Numbered from the stretch's first letter, positions 1 through 10,001 are shown. The stretch: DNA of 64,000 nucleotides from Streptococcus sanguinis SK1 = NCTC 7863 (GCF_000194945.1 NZ_GL878507.1:759963-823962), one strand, 5' to 3'. A program made the numbers and translations. The notes: generated by a model not told the origin, from the sequence alone.

Positions 1-231
1 GGAATCAATCTCAATGCCGAAGCGCTTCTGACTTTCAGTCCGCTTCATCCGTCGAGCCACCACACCATCAAAGAGATCACAGATACCGCTAACGATAAAG
101 GCCATCATGGCCAGCCGCCGCTGGGACTGAATGATGGCATAGACCGCCAACAGCGAAAAAGCAGCGCCCATATAGGTCAGGATAACAGATTTGTCGTATT
201 CACCAATAAACAAAGGTTCATTCTTCTTCAT
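1..231 (-). CDS. CDP-alcohol phosphatidyltransferase (partial, runs off window)
   Basis: Only the first 77 codons are present. The ATG at 231 follows the end of the upstream dikinase gene, which it overlaps by 14 bases. The visible protein has a hydrophobic segment, then DGVVARR followed about ten residues later by G-x3-D. This is the CDP-alcohol phosphotransferase signature (D-G-x2-A-R-x8-G-x3-D), whose Asp residues bind the metal. The family moves a phosphatidyl group from a CDP-lipid to an alcohol acceptor in the membrane. The acceptor cannot be told from this fragment; phosphatidylserine-synthase-like or phosphatidylglycerophosphate-synthase-like are both possible. The coupling with a CDP-lipid synthase upstream supports a joint pathway. 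Confidence 0.8.
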   Translation of the reverse strand, partial: MKKNEPLFIGEYDKSVILTYMGAAFSLLAVYAIIQSQRRLAMMAFIVSGICDLFDGVVARRMKRTESQKRFGIEIDS

Positions 232-2713
232 GAATTCTTATTTCTCCTCTTCTTCCATCTAAAGATACAAGCATGCCAGTTTCTAGCAGCTGAGTTGCAT
301 TCTTAGCGCAGACCAGAGCTGGAATCCCGCATTCCCGAGCGACAATAGATGCATGGCAGAGAACCCCACCGTACTCTGTCACAAGACCGCCTAGAATACC
401 GAAAACATAACTCCAACCCGTATCTGTATAGCGAGTGACAAGAATTTCTCCCGGTTCAATCGTCTCAATATCAGCCAAATCCAAGAGGACTCGAACCCGA
501 CCGGTCACCTGACCACTGCTGGCTGGCATTCCCATCAGCAGAGCCTGACTATCATGTGCCACCTCTTCCAAGCTCATCTCTTTGTCGGTCAAATCACCCA
601 CTGGTTCAAAATTCCGATAGGCCTGGCAATAATGCTGATTATCAGCAGCCTCTTCTTGAAGCTGGTCAGCAGTCTTTTGCCCTTCCATAAAGGAAGTCAG
701 GTTTTCTTTCTTAATGAAAAAAATATCTTGTTCATTTTTCAGAAAACCTCGCTTTTCGTAGGCTCGGCCAAGTTTAAGGCTAATCTGGCGAACGAGGTGG
801 TAATAGCGCGTGGAAATATCCTTGAACTCCTCCCGCCACCAGAGCAAGTTCCGCAGATCTTGACTGATTTTTTCTATCTTTTTCTGCTTGGCTCGAGATA
901 GATGAGCCAAATCCAGCTCAGACTCTGAGACAGGACTGAGCGAAGCTTTGGCCGCTTGGTAATACGCTGAATCAGCAACCAATTGCTGAACCGCTGTCAG
1001 AACCTGATGAGCATCTTCTTCGTAACTCGCTACTCGTAAGTCCAGCTCCCGAGCCGAGTGATAGCCAAAGTCCTTTTGGAAATCCTGAATCTTGATGAAA
1101 TCTGATCGCTCAGGATATTGTGCAGTCAGTTCCTGCAACTCTTCCACCGATAGCTTCAACCAATCGTCTGTCAGTTTCTCGTCTGCCAAAACAAGATCCG
1201 CAGCTTCCAGCATTCGAGCCAAAGGCTTGGTATGCGAAACATTTCCTAACTTAGCTATTAGTTGGAAAAATTCATCAATCGTCAGCCATTTGAGCAGACT
1301 GGTCTTTTTCATAGACAACTGGACCGTATTGATGTAGGCCTGCCAGAAATAAGTTCCCTCACTGTCTAAATAAGCCTGATTTAGCACCAACTGCCAAAGA
1401 CTTTCGACCTGCTGGAGCGGGCTTTGGTCGTTCAGTTCTCGTATTTCCTGATTCAGGCGGGTAAATTGCTGGCGCAGCTCTTGAAGCTTGTCTGGTGCCT
1501 GATGCAGAAAAGTCTTAGTTACTTTTTGCGTTTTCAAAGCTACCCGCAGGAAATTCAAGAGCAAGGCTGGACTTAATTTGCTGGTAAAACCTTGACCTTG
1601 GTAGTCTTTATTAACTCCCAGCTCATCATCAAAGTCTCGCTCAATATAGCCCGGAATCTGCTCCATACCTTGCTTGACCACGCCTAAGTTCCAGAAGGGC
1701 CGTGCATAGTGCAGGCGCATCAGCGGTGGCATCACACCATCTGGCTCTAGGCCAATTGCCAGCAAAAAGCTGGAGAGTGCCTCTTGCCAAGAATGACGGT
1801 AAAGGCTCCACATCAGGTTTGGACAGGGCTGGGCCGCCACGCCTCCATCCCGAAAATTCGCTGTCGTCCAGCGGCCACTGTCTATTTTAGTTGGTACTGT
1901 TGTGATGGGCCGAGCCTGCAGCAGATAGACTTGCTCTTGGACAGCGCACCACTCAATATCCATCGGCCGACCAAAATACGCCACAATCTGCAAAACTTGC
2001 TCGTGCAGCTTCTGCAAGACTGCCAGAGGGATTTCAGTCTTTTCAAACTGGAGCCAGTCCGGCTTGTACCAAGCAAGAGTCAGCTGCTCAGGATTGACTT
2101 GACCGCTAACCAAGCTCTCAGCCGAGCCTTTTACATACTCAAGCAGCATAGACTGGTCCTGATTAGTCGCCACATCTAGGGAAAAGCAGACACCGCTGAA
2201 GTCGGGCTCTATCTGCTCCTGAATCAGCACTGCCATGGCAAAATTCTGCTCCGCCAGACCCTGACGCTGCCAGTAGGCCAAGGCTTCTGGATTAAAAAGA
2301 GAAAGCAGACAGGAACGAATGCCCTGCTCAATTTCTGACAGTGTCCGGCAGTCACCAATCGAGTCATATTGACCAGCAAATGACATGGTCTGTCCGTCTT
2401 CTAAGATGGCACTGCTGCGAACGATATAAGCTTGATTTTTCTGACAAAAAGCTGCTAACTCCTGTAGCCAAGCTGGCTCCAAGGGATATTGCTGCAAACG
2501 CTCGGCAATTTCCTCCTTGCCCAGTTTGATTAACTCTTCAAGTCCCTCTTTTGAATATTCTGGCAGAGCCGCTCTTAGCCAAGCCATTACTTGATCCGCA
2601 GGCAAAATCAAACCCTTAGGAACCGAAAGCCCCAGCTGACAGAGGTTGATTAACTGATTGATTTTACCGCCATAGACGACCGAAGGCTCTTTTTCCAGCC
2701 ATAGTTCTTTCAT
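218..2713 (-). CDS. PEP synthase/rifampin phosphotransferase-like dikinase
   Basis: This 831-residue protein has the PPDK-type ATP-binding domain at its N terminus (YGGKINQL near residue 15, VRSSAxxED and SFAGQ near residues 100-115, LLQARPIT near 270). Its C terminus is the swivelling phosphohistidine domain, with the active His in GGVLCHAS at about residue 787. The roughly 450 residues between them look helical, and I see no pyruvate/PEP TIM barrel. The arrangement is therefore that of rifampin phosphotransferase rather than a true PEP synthase: ATP would phosphorylate an unknown acceptor, giving AMP and phosphate. I chose the ATG at 2713 because GGGAG lies six bases upstream. A GTG at 2731 overlaps the previous stop but has no ribosome site. 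Its place between two CDP-lipid genes suggests a lipid or head-group substrate (inference). Confidence 0.82.
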   Translation of the reverse strand: MKELWLEKEPSVVYGGKINQLINLCQLGLSVPKGLILPADQVMAWLRAALPEYSKEGLEELIKLGKEEIAERLQQYPLEPAWLQELAAFCQKNQAYIVRSSAILEDGQTMSFAGQYDSIGDCRTLSEIEQGIRSCLLSLFNPEALAYWQRQGLAEQNFAMAVLIQEQIEPDFSGVCFSLDVATNQDQSMLLEYVKGSAESLVSGQVNPEQLTLAWYKPDWLQFEKTEIPLAVLQKLHEQVLQIVAYFGRPMDIEWCAVQEQVYLLQARPITTVPTKIDSGRWTTANFRDGGVAAQPCPNLMWSLYRHSWQEALSSFLLAIGLEPDGVMPPLMRLHYARPFWNLGVVKQGMEQIPGYIERDFDDELGVNKDYQGQGFTSKLSPALLLNFLRVALKTQKVTKTFLHQAPDKLQELRQQFTRLNQEIRELNDQSPLQQVESLWQLVLNQAYLDSEGTYFWQAYINTVQLSMKKTSLLKWLTIDEFFQLIAKLGNVSHTKPLARMLEAADLVLADEKLTDDWLKLSVEELQELTAQYPERSDFIKIQDFQKDFGYHSARELDLRVASYEEDAHQVLTAVQQLVADSAYYQAAKASLSPVSESELDLAHLSRAKQKKIEKISQDLRNLLWWREEFKDISTRYYHLVRQISLKLGRAYEKRGFLKNEQDIFFIKKENLTSFMEGQKTADQLQEEAADNQHYCQAYRNFEPVGDLTDKEMSLEEVAHDSQALLMGMPASSGQVTGRVRVLLDLADIETIEPGEILVTRYTDTGWSYVFGILGGLVTEYGGVLCHASIVARECGIPALVCAKNATQLLETGMLVSLDGRRGEIRIHEEE

Positions 2714-2727
2714 CAAATACTCCCATC

Positions 2728-3318
2728 TCACATACGATTTTTTCTAAGCTTAGCCCAGTAGAGCAGACAATTGACTCCTAGATGCGTGCCCGCCCCTAGG
2801 ATGAGTATGCCCAGCATCTGCTGCCAGGACAGAGGGATATAGAAAAGCAAGAAAATAATACAGCCAATCAAGGAATCAATCTGGTCTATCCAGATAAAAG
2901 TCCATTTCCAGCCATTCTCCGCCGTCTTGCCCTCTCTGATTTCCAAACGGCGCTTGATAAAACTATTGGGCAGCTCAAACAAAACATAAGCCAGCCCCAA
3001 AAGAGCGCCAAGCATCAGATTAAACAGCACGGTATTTTCGTAGAAAGCATAGACCAAGTGCAGCGTCTCTAGGGTAGGAATACTCTTCAAGAGCAATCCC
3101 CAGAGAATCTGAGCCAAAGCTCCCCAGAGAATCATGCCAAGGAAACCTTTCCAGGTCTTGTTAGCCCCAAAAAGCCTCTTCCCATCCTTTAAAATCAGCC
3201 CAGCATCCATTGGTCGATAAGCCGCCTCTAGCAGTGAAGACTTGCAAAAGATCATATTCAGAACTCCAGCCAGAATGACCGGCATCAGGGTGATATATAA
3301 GGCAAGAATCGAACGCAT
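2728..3318 (-). CDS. CarS-like CDP-archaeol/CDP-diacylglycerol synthase family membrane protein
   Basis: This 196-residue protein has about five membrane segments. It carries the family motifs FGANKTWKG (near residue 52), PNSFIKRR (near 116) and DQIDSLIG (near 144). CarS/DUF46 proteins condense CTP with a phospholipid phosphate to give a CDP-activated lipid; the best studied members make CDP-archaeol in archaea. Here the natural substrate is unknown. It is the first gene of a three-gene unit that also holds a dikinase and a CDP-alcohol transferase. An AGGAAA ribosome site precedes the ATG. A separate essential CdsA is expected elsewhere in the genome, so this copy is probably accessory. Confidence 0.8.
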   Translation of the reverse strand: MRSILALYITLMPVILAGVLNMIFCKSSLLEAAYRPMDAGLILKDGKRLFGANKTWKGFLGMILWGALAQILWGLLLKSIPTLETLHLVYAFYENTVLFNLMLGALLGLAYVLFELPNSFIKRRLEIREGKTAENGWKWTFIWIDQIDSLIGCIIFLLFYIPLSWQQMLGILILGAGTHLGVNCLLYWAKLRKNRM

Positions 3319-3389
3319 ACTTATTTCCTATTCTTTTTATGAAAATCAGTTTGAAAAGATTAAGAGACTTCTCAAACTTTTATGACTTC

Positions 3390-3398
3390 ATTATATCA
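3390..3398 (-). promoter_or_regulatory. Extended -10 promoter of the CDP-lipid operon
   Basis: On the minus strand the sequence reads TGATATAAT, an extended -10 element, about 70 bases upstream of the CarS-like ATG. No good -35 box lies at 16-18 bases. Confidence 0.55.
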
Positions 3399-3578
3399 TA
3401 AGTCACTAAAGCCCTTACACAACAAACTGTCAACAACTGTCACATCTGATTATGGTACAAAAATTCGTTATTCTAAAATGTTGCTTCCCGTCGCATCTGT
3501 AACTACCTGATTTTTTAAGAAATACTAAGAGTTAGTAGCAACTAAACAAGATTTCAGATAATATGTCAATCAATCTTC

Positions 3579-3632
3579 TTTTTATTATAAAATGCTTTTA
3601 AAAATTTGTAAAGAAGGGTTTTATAATAAAAA
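3579..3632. repeat. AT-only inverted repeat, 14-base perfect arms
   Basis: TTTTTATTATAAAA (3579-3592) is repeated as its exact reverse complement at 3619-3632, with a 26-base spacer. It lies in the 348-base gap between the CDP-lipid operon promoter and galE, next to the galE terminator. Its role is unknown; it may be a protein-binding site or a second stem behind the terminator. The rest of this gap (about 3400-3575) shows nothing further that I can name. Confidence 0.6.
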
Positions 3633-3660
3633 TTAAAAAACCAGCTTTTCTAGCTGGTTT
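3631..3660 (-). terminator. galE terminator
   Basis: A perfect 9-bp stem (AAACCAGCT/AGCTGGTTT) with a 5-base loop is followed on the minus strand by TTTTTTAATTTTT, seven bases past the galE stop. This is a strong Rho-independent terminator that ends the gal operon. Confidence 0.9.
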
Positions 3661-3666
3661 GTCAGT

Positions 3667-4668
3667 TTATCCTCTATCATCATAGCCATTTGGATGACTG
3701 GAGTGCCATTTCCAAGCAGTTTCGATAATGGTTTCGATATTGTCAAATTTCGGCTGCCAGCCCAGAATTTTTCTTGCTTTCTCAGAGGAAGCAATCAGCG
3801 TATCCGGATCGCCTGGGCGCCGCTCTGCTATTTCCAAAGGAATAGGATGTCCGGTCACCTTTCGAGCTACTTCTACAATCTGCAGGTTGGAAAAACCAGT
3901 CGAAGAGCCAAGGTTAAAGGCATCTGAAGGCTGTCCTGCACGCAGATGCTCAACAGCCAAAATATGAGCGTCAGCCAAGTCGAAAGGATGGACATAATCT
4001 CGGACATTGGTGCCGTCTGGAGTATCGTAATCATCGCCAAAGACGGCAATCTTCTCACGTTTGCCCTGAGCCACTTGAAGCACAATGGGCAAGAGATGAG
4101 TTTCAGGTCCGTGGTCCTCGCCAATAGAGCCGTCGGGCTTGGCACCCGCCACATTGAAATAACGCAGGGCTACAAACTTGATGCCATAGGCCTGGTCTGC
4201 CCAACGCATAATAGTCTCCATCATAAGCTTGCTCTCACCATAAGGATTAATCGGCTTTTGCGGGGTCGTTTCCAGAATCGGCACTTCCTCAGGAATGCCA
4301 TAAGTCGCAGCGGTTGAAGAAAAGACAATGTTTTTAACGCCGCATTCCTGCATGACTTCCAAAAGAGAAACCATACCGGCTGTGTTATTGTCAAAATACT
4401 TGAGCGGGTCCGCCATAGACTCTGCCACCAGTGAAAAGGCTGCAAAGTGAATGACTGCATCGATGGATGGATGCTTAGCAAAGACATCACGCATAAAGTC
4501 CTTATCCGCCAAATCCCCCTCATAAAAGACTGCTTGCGGGTGGACGGCTGCCCGATGACCAGTCACCAAATTATCAACAACGACTACCTCTTCCTTACCT
4601 GCTGCTATCAAACGGTCAACCATGTGCGAGCCGATATAGCCAGCTCCACCTAATACTAAAATTGCCAT
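3667..4668 (-). CDS. galE: UDP-glucose 4-epimerase
   Basis: The 333-residue protein interconverts UDP-galactose and UDP-glucose in the Leloir pathway, in the cytoplasm. It starts with the Rossmann motif [17 protein letters not shown] and YGESK (the Tyr-x3-Lys catalytic pair) follow near residues 118-145, and LRYFNVAGA near 170. This order and length are those of bacterial GalE, an extended short-chain dehydrogenase. GGAAGG sits four bases before the ATG. It is the last gene of galK-galT-galE, 46 bases after galT, and ends in a strong terminator. Such enzymes also supply UDP-galactose for surface polysaccharides. Confidence 0.97.
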   Translation of the reverse strand: MAILVLGGAGYIGSHMVDRLIAAGKEEVVVVDNLVTGHRAAVHPQAVFYEGDLADKDFMRDVFAKHPSIDAVIHFAAFSLVAESMADPLKYFDNNTAGMVSLLEVMQECGVKNIVFSSTAATYGIPEEVPILETTPQKPINPYGESKLMMETIMRWADQAYGIKFVALRYFNVAGAKPDGSIGEDHGPETHLLPIVLQVAQGKREKIAVFGDDYDTPDGTNVRDYVHPFDLADAHILAVEHLRAGQPSDAFNLGSSTGFSNLQIVEVARKVTGHPIPLEIAERRPGDPDTLIASSEKARKILGWQPKFDNIETIIETAWKWHSSHPNGYDDRG

Positions 4669-4714
4669 AAAACCTTCCTTTCCCTGTTACGCTAGATTCA
4701 TTATAACACATTTC

Positions 4715-6196
4715 CTAGGGCTGGATGCCGACGGATTGGACGAAGCGCATGAAAGCCTCCTGCCCTTCCTCTGTTCGCTTGTAAACTCCCGCGTCTTCCA
4801 GTACTCGGCTGAAAATTTGTCCAACCGATGCCTGAACTACTCCTTCCACCGTCTCAGCGGTAACATCTGGATTCTGGTCTTTGAGTTGATTGACCCAATC
4901 CCTATGATAGGCAGCGACTTGACAGTCATCTCCCAGCAAGAAAAGTTCCACTTGCTTGAGTTCTTCCTTGAGCCGAGGCGGCAGAATAGCCAGCCCCATA
5001 ACCTCAATCAGGCCGATATTTTCTTTCTTAATATGCTGCACATCCCTATGAGGATGGTAAATGCCGTCCGGATGTTCTGGGGAAGTTTGATTGTCCCGCA
5101 AGACCAAGTCCAGCTCAAAAGATCCATCTTTCCTGCGGGCAATCGGTGTGATGGTATGGTGAGGCTCAACCTCAGACTCTGCCAACACCTGCACACTTGG
5201 GTCAGAATAAGTTCGCCAAGCTTGCAAGATCTTGTCAGCCAACTCAATCAACAATTGCTTTTTCTCAGACCTTAGACGAATGACGGACATGGGCCACTTG
5301 ACAATGCCTGCCTCCACCTCTTCAAATCCGCTAAAAGTAAAGCTGCAATCCAGCTCTGCTATTTCCATAGGGAAGGTATGACGTCCGCCCTGATAGTGGT
5401 CGTGGGTCAGGATAGAGCCGCCGACAATAGGGAGGTCGGCGTTAGAACCTGCGAAATAGCCTGGAAAGGTCTCAACGATGTCCAGCAGACGCTCAAAGGT
5501 CAGCCGACTGATAGCCATGGGAAGGTGCTGGCTGTGGAGAAAGATGCAATGCTCATTAAAGTAGGCATAGGGGGAATACTGGAAGCCCCACTCCTGTCCA
5601 GCCAAGTCAAATCGAATAATGCGATGGTTGGCACGGGCTGGGTGGTCCAAGCGCCCTTGGTAACCTTCATTTTCCATACAGAGCTGGCAGGCTGGATAAT
5701 TACTATTCTTAACCTTTTTAGCTGCCGCAATTTCCTTGGGATCCTTTTCTGGCTTAGAGAGATTGATGGTGATTTCCAAATCTCCATATTCAGTCGGTGC
5801 TTTGAAAGCAATGTTTTTAGCAATGGCCTTGACCTTGATATAGTCATTCTTTTGACTAAGCTGGTAAAAATCAGCTACAGCTTGCTCAGGATTGGAGGCA
5901 TAAGTCGTCCAGAAGTCCCGATTGAGCTGGCTAGGGGCAGGTGTGATTAAGTTCATGAGCTCAGCTCCCAGTATATCCTGCTCAGCCAGAGTATCACCAA
6001 TCTTCCCATTCTTGACAGCCAAAGCTACCAAGTCATCCTTCAGGTCAATTAGCTGCTCAGCCTCAGTCTCCTGCTCTGCCACTGCCTCTCCAACTAAAGC
6101 CATGACACGATTGCTCAGATAGATGGTGTCCATTTCTTCAAAAGTACTATTGTCAATCACTGCAGATACAAAAGCAGTCAGTAACTTCTTGGACAT
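4715..6196 (-). CDS. galT: Galactose-1-phosphate uridylyltransferase (Firmicutes type)
   Basis: At 493 residues this is the long, Firmicutes class of GalT. The enzyme swaps UMP between UDP-glucose and galactose-1-phosphate. Visible landmarks are [17 protein letters not shown] near residue 170, [11 protein letters not shown] near 222 and [15 protein letters not shown] near 260; the last contains the His cluster expected at the active site. It is preceded by a 219-base gap that holds an intergenic repeat and followed closely by galE. The ribosome site is AAAGGAAG. No second promoter was evident in the gap, so transcription probably reads through from galK. Confidence 0.96.
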   Translation of the reverse strand: MSKKLLTAFVSAVIDNSTFEEMDTIYLSNRVMALVGEAVAEQETEAEQLIDLKDDLVALAVKNGKIGDTLAEQDILGAELMNLITPAPSQLNRDFWTTYASNPEQAVADFYQLSQKNDYIKVKAIAKNIAFKAPTEYGDLEITINLSKPEKDPKEIAAAKKVKNSNYPACQLCMENEGYQGRLDHPARANHRIIRFDLAGQEWGFQYSPYAYFNEHCIFLHSQHLPMAISRLTFERLLDIVETFPGYFAGSNADLPIVGGSILTHDHYQGGRHTFPMEIAELDCSFTFSGFEEVEAGIVKWPMSVIRLRSEKKQLLIELADKILQAWRTYSDPSVQVLAESEVEPHHTITPIARRKDGSFELDLVLRDNQTSPEHPDGIYHPHRDVQHIKKENIGLIEVMGLAILPPRLKEELKQVELFLLGDDCQVAAYHRDWVNQLKDQNPDVTAETVEGVVQASVGQIFSRVLEDAGVYKRTEEGQEAFMRFVQSVGIQP

Positions 6197-6225
6197 AGAT
6201 CTTCCTTTCTTTTGCTAGTAAAGAG

Positions 6226-6393
6226 AGTGGGACAGAAATCGGTAATTCGTTAGAATTCGATTTCGTCGTCCCACCTCCGCACAGTTGATTAGGGCTGTAA
6301 AAGCTGATGAAATCAGCGTAATAGAGCCCACTCAACCACTGCGTCTTGCTCGACAATCCAAAGACAATTGAGAGGCTAGGACTTTTGTCCCAG
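6226..6393. repeat. Streptococcal intergenic repeat element between galK and galT
   Basis: The element is bounded by inverted ends (GTGGGACAGAAA at 6227 and TTTTGTCCCAG at 6383). It contains a nested hairpin with arms GTTGA-TAGGGCT and AGAGCCC-CTCAAC (6284-6336) around a second stem GCTGAT/ATCAGC. I recognise this type of sequence as a recurrent intergenic repeat in sanguinis-group streptococci, from memory and not from a search. It is non-coding and splits the gal operon. Confidence 0.6.
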
Positions 6394-6415
6394 ACCCAAG
6401 TTTCTTTTCTGTGAA

Positions 6416-7594
6416 TTAGTCCAGCACTCGGCTTCCGCCAGCTACTTCTGCAATGTAAAAGCTAGGGGCATAGCCGACAACTTCTTGATACTTGCGGCCG
6501 ACATTTTCTTTGAAAGATTCCACCGCATCCTTAGCAACTAAAGCAATGGCGCAGCCACCGAAGCCTGCTCCAGTCATACGAGCCCCCAGAACACCTTCTT
6601 GCTCCCAGGCCGTGTGAACCAAGGTGTCCAGCTCTAGACCAGTCACTTCATAGTCATGCTCTAAAGAAACATGGGACGCATTCATGAGACGGCCGAATTT
6701 GTCAAGATCGCCTGCCTGCAAAGCTGCCCGCGCTTGCAAAGTCCGTTGATTTTCCAAAACAGCATGGCGAGCCCGTTTGAGACGATTTTCGTCCTCTATC
6801 AGATAGCTATACTCATCAAAGGCCCACTCGTCCAACTCACCCAAGGTAGCGATAGACAGCTTGCGATTGAGCTCTTCAACAGCTTTTTCGCACTCCGCCC
6901 GACGCTCATTGTATTTAGAGTCAGCTAACTCACGACGCTTGTTGGTATTCATAATCACTACGACATTATCCTTAAGATCAAGCGGCACCAAATCATATTC
7001 GAGAGTATTGGTGTCTAAGTAAATAGCCCGCTGGTCAGCACCCATTCCGATAGCAAACTGGTCCATAATGCCAGAATTAACCCCGATAAACTCATTTTCA
7101 GTTAATTTACCGATTTTCACTAGGTCCAAACGTTCCAACTGCAAATCAAAGAGTTTCTCAGCAATGACACCCGTCAAAAGCTCTAGCGATGCAGAAGATG
7201 ATAAGCCAGAACCATTTGGAATATTTCCATAAACATAGACATCCATACCTCGGTCAATTGTATGGCCTGCCTCCTGCAGAAAATGCAGAACTCCTTTCGG
7301 ATAGTTGGTCCAGTTATGCTCAGGCTCAAAGTGCAGGTTTTCCAGCGACACTTCAATAATCCCTTTTTCTTCAAAATTCCCTGAGAAGAATCTCAAGAGC
7401 TGATCGTCCCGCTTGCGAGCCGCTCCATAAGTTCCTAGAGAAATCGCAGCAGGAAAAACATGGCCGCCGTTATAGTCCGTATGCTCACCAATCAGATTGA
7501 TCCGACCGGGTGAAAAGAAAGTGTGGTCCGCTTCTACTCCAAAAACCTTGGCAAAATCTGCGCGGACTTGCTCCGCTGAAATTAGGTTTGACAT
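6416..7594 (-). CDS. galK: Galactokinase
   Basis: This 392-residue GHMP kinase phosphorylates galactose at C1 with ATP. The galactose-binding signature [15 protein letters not shown] lies at residues 27-41, the ATP-binding motif [13 protein letters not shown] near 125-137, and the third GHMP motif [11 protein letters not shown] near 340. It is the first gene of galK-galT-galE. A promoter, a cre site and GalR-type operators lie just upstream, so it should be induced by galactose and repressed by glucose through CcpA (inferred from the sites). Confidence 0.97.
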   Translation of the reverse strand: MSNLISAEQVRADFAKVFGVEADHTFFSPGRINLIGEHTDYNGGHVFPAAISLGTYGAARKRDDQLLRFFSGNFEEKGIIEVSLENLHFEPEHNWTNYPKGVLHFLQEAGHTIDRGMDVYVYGNIPNGSGLSSSASLELLTGVIAEKLFDLQLERLDLVKIGKLTENEFIGVNSGIMDQFAIGMGADQRAIYLDTNTLEYDLVPLDLKDNVVVIMNTNKRRELADSKYNERRAECEKAVEELNRKLSIATLGELDEWAFDEYSYLIEDENRLKRARHAVLENQRTLQARAALQAGDLDKFGRLMNASHVSLEHDYEVTGLELDTLVHTAWEQEGVLGARMTGAGFGGCAIALVAKDAVESFKENVGRKYQEVVGYAPSFYIAEVAGGSRVLD

Positions 7595-7627
7595 AAGCTA
7601 AACTCCTTTAAAATGAATGATCGACAT

Positions 7628-7641
7628 TGTAATCGTTTTCT
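7628..7641 (-). promoter_or_regulatory. cre (CcpA) site at the start of the gal transcript
   Basis: The sequence TGTAATCGTTTTCT matches the cre consensus TGWAANCGNTNWCA at 13 of 14 positions. It begins immediately after the predicted galK transcription start, a position at which CcpA acts as a roadblock. Confidence 0.65.
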
Positions 7642-7648
7642 TATATTT

Positions 7649-7677
7649 ATTATAACTGTTTCCGAGTAAAACTTCAA
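7649..7677 (-). promoter_or_regulatory. galKTE promoter
   Basis: TTGAAG (7672-7677) and TATAAT (7649-7654) are separated by exactly 17 bases on the minus strand, about 55 bases before the galK ATG. Confidence 0.75.
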
Positions 7678-7681
7678 TAAA

Positions 7682-7719
7682 TTTAGTAAAATTTTACTTA
7701 ACAAAATGTTTACTAAATT
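7682..7719. promoter_or_regulatory. Probable GalR operators
   Basis: TTTAGTAAAATTTTACTTAA (7682-7701) is a near-perfect palindrome, and a second TTTACTAAA half-site follows at about 7709-7717. They lie between the divergent galK and galR promoters, where a LacI-family repressor would control both. A further TTTACTAA copy overlaps the galR promoter spacer. Confidence 0.6.
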
Positions 7720-7724
7720 CTTCT

Positions 7725-7753
7725 TTGTTATTTACTAATTTTTAAGTTATAAT
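7725..7753 (+). promoter_or_regulatory. galR promoter
   Basis: TTGTTA (7725-7730) and TATAAT (7748-7753) are 17 bases apart, 35 bases upstream of the galR ATG. A TTTACTAA half-site lies in the spacer, consistent with autoregulation. Confidence 0.75.
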
Positions 7754-7773
7754 TTATGTAGACAGTAAATTGA

Positions 7774-8790
<1,017 letters not shown>

Positions 8791-8806
8791 GCTAGAAAGA
8801 CCACCT

Positions 8807-9742
8807 ATGAAAACCTACGAAAAAATCTTTGACATCCTCAGTCAGGCTGACGACTATGTCAACGGCGAAAAAATAGCCCAAGAATTGGGCATTTCACGAA
8901 CTTCCATTTGGAAAGCCATCCAAAAACTGGAAAAAGAAGGTATTCAAATTGAATCCGTCAAGAACCGGGGCTATCGATTGACAACTGGTGACTTGCTGAT
9001 TCCTGATTGGATTGAGGAACACTCACCTGTTCAGGTCTCCTTTAATCCTGACTGCCTGTCCACTCAGATGGACGCCAAGGCTGGCATGGAGGCCGGACGC
9101 CCGGCCAACACTCTTTATCTGGCCGCTGCCCAATCTGCTGGCCGTGGCCGTTTCGATCGTGCCTTCTTCTGCCCCAGCCAGGGCGGCTTTTACATGTCTC
9201 TCCACCTCAAGCCCAACCTCCCCTTCGACCAGCTCCCCTCCTATACAATCTTGACCGCAGGAGCTATCTATAAGGCAGTAAAAAATCTAACCCTTATGGA
9301 GGTTGATATCAAGTGGGTCAATGACATTTACTATCGAAACAAGAAAATTTCCGGCATCCTGACCGAGGCTACAACTTCTATTGAGACAGGGCTCGTCACT
9401 GATGTTATCATCGGTGTTGGCTTTAATTTTTTCATTAAAGACTTTCCAGCTGAGATTAAAGAAAAAGCTGGCTCCCTCTTTGAAGAGAAACCAGCCATTA
9501 GTCGCAATGAGCTCATTGCCGAGATTTGGAAATGCTTCTACGAAAGTGACCCAGAAGAGCTCATCTATCTCTACAAGCAGCAATCCTTGGTGCTGGGACG
9601 ACAAGTGACCTTTAGCCAAAAAGGCGCAGACTACCAGGGTTTGGTCAAAGATATCTCAGACAGCGGGCAACTCTTAGTCCAGCTGACTGATGGTCAGGAA
9701 ATCTGGCTCAACAGTGGCGAAGTCTCACTGACCAGTTGGTAA
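8807..9742 (+). CDS. birA: Bifunctional biotin protein ligase/biotin operon repressor BirA
   Basis: The 311-residue protein has an N-terminal winged helix (ISRTSIWKAIQKLEKEGI near residue 29). The catalytic ligase domain follows, with SAGRGRFDR (the GRGR-type biotinyl-AMP loop) near residue 101 and DIKWVNDIYY near 166. It attaches biotin to carboxylase carrier proteins through biotinyl-AMP. The HTH means it may also repress biotin transport genes. It starts 17 bases after galR on the same strand and ends at a strong terminator, so it may be partly co-transcribed with galR. Confidence 0.93.
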   Translation: MKTYEKIFDILSQADDYVNGEKIAQELGISRTSIWKAIQKLEKEGIQIESVKNRGYRLTTGDLLIPDWIEEHSPVQVSFNPDCLSTQMDAKAGMEAGRPANTLYLAAAQSAGRGRFDRAFFCPSQGGFYMSLHLKPNLPFDQLPSYTILTAGAIYKAVKNLTLMEVDIKWVNDIYYRNKKISGILTEATTSIETGLVTDVIIGVGFNFFIKDFPAEIKEKAGSLFEEKPAISRNELIAEIWKCFYESDPEELIYLYKQQSLVLGRQVTFSQKGADYQGLVKDISDSGQLLVQLTDGQEIWLNSGEVSLTSW

Positions 9743-9761
9743 TCAAAAATTTCATTTCAAA

Positions 9762-9793
9762 AGGACTGAGTCTCATAGCTCAGTCCTGTTTTC
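9762..9793 (+). terminator. birA terminator
   Basis: AGGACTGAG and CTCAGTCCT form a 9-bp perfect stem with a 7-base loop, followed by TGTTTTCATT. Confidence 0.85.
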
Positions 9794-9794
9794 A

Positions 9795-9986
9795 TTATTT
9801 CGGTCCTAAATGTTTATCGATTTCATCCACAATCCGCCCCATGACATAGGAAATCTGCAGATTGCGCAGCACTAAAACTGCCCAGAAAGCAGCCATAAAA
9901 TAGCGCCCCGCCATGATAGATTCATTGAAAAAATAGGTTTCTAAGGCCGTAAAAACAGCCATTACAATAAATTGTCGTCTGTTCAT
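9795..9986 (-). CDS. Small membrane protein, DUF3272-like
   Basis: This is a 63-residue protein with two hydrophobic segments (about residues 5-20 and 27-45) and a charged C terminus (DEIDKHLGPK). It resembles the small streptococcal DUF3272 family; its function is unknown. No ribosome binding site precedes the ATG. Instead TATAAT ends six bases upstream of it, so the transcript is predicted to start at the ATG itself. It lies 37 bases after dnaX on the same strand. Confidence 0.7.
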   Translation of the reverse strand: MNRRQFIVMAVFTALETYFFNESIMAGRYFMAAFWAVLVLRNLQISYVMGRIVDEIDKHLGPK

Positions 9987-9992
9987 AGTTTT

Positions 9993-10001
9993 ATTATAAC
10001 A
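9993..10001 (-). promoter_or_regulatory. Leaderless-type extended -10 promoter for the small membrane protein
   Basis: TGTTATAAT on the minus strand is followed by six bases and then the ATG at 9986. Initiation seven bases past the -10 would place +1 at the A of the ATG. Confidence 0.5.

Noticed and set aside
6153..6356. 67-codon minus-strand ORF over the start of galT
   Set aside because: Its sequence comes from the intergenic repeat and the galT 5-prime end in another frame; no coding features.
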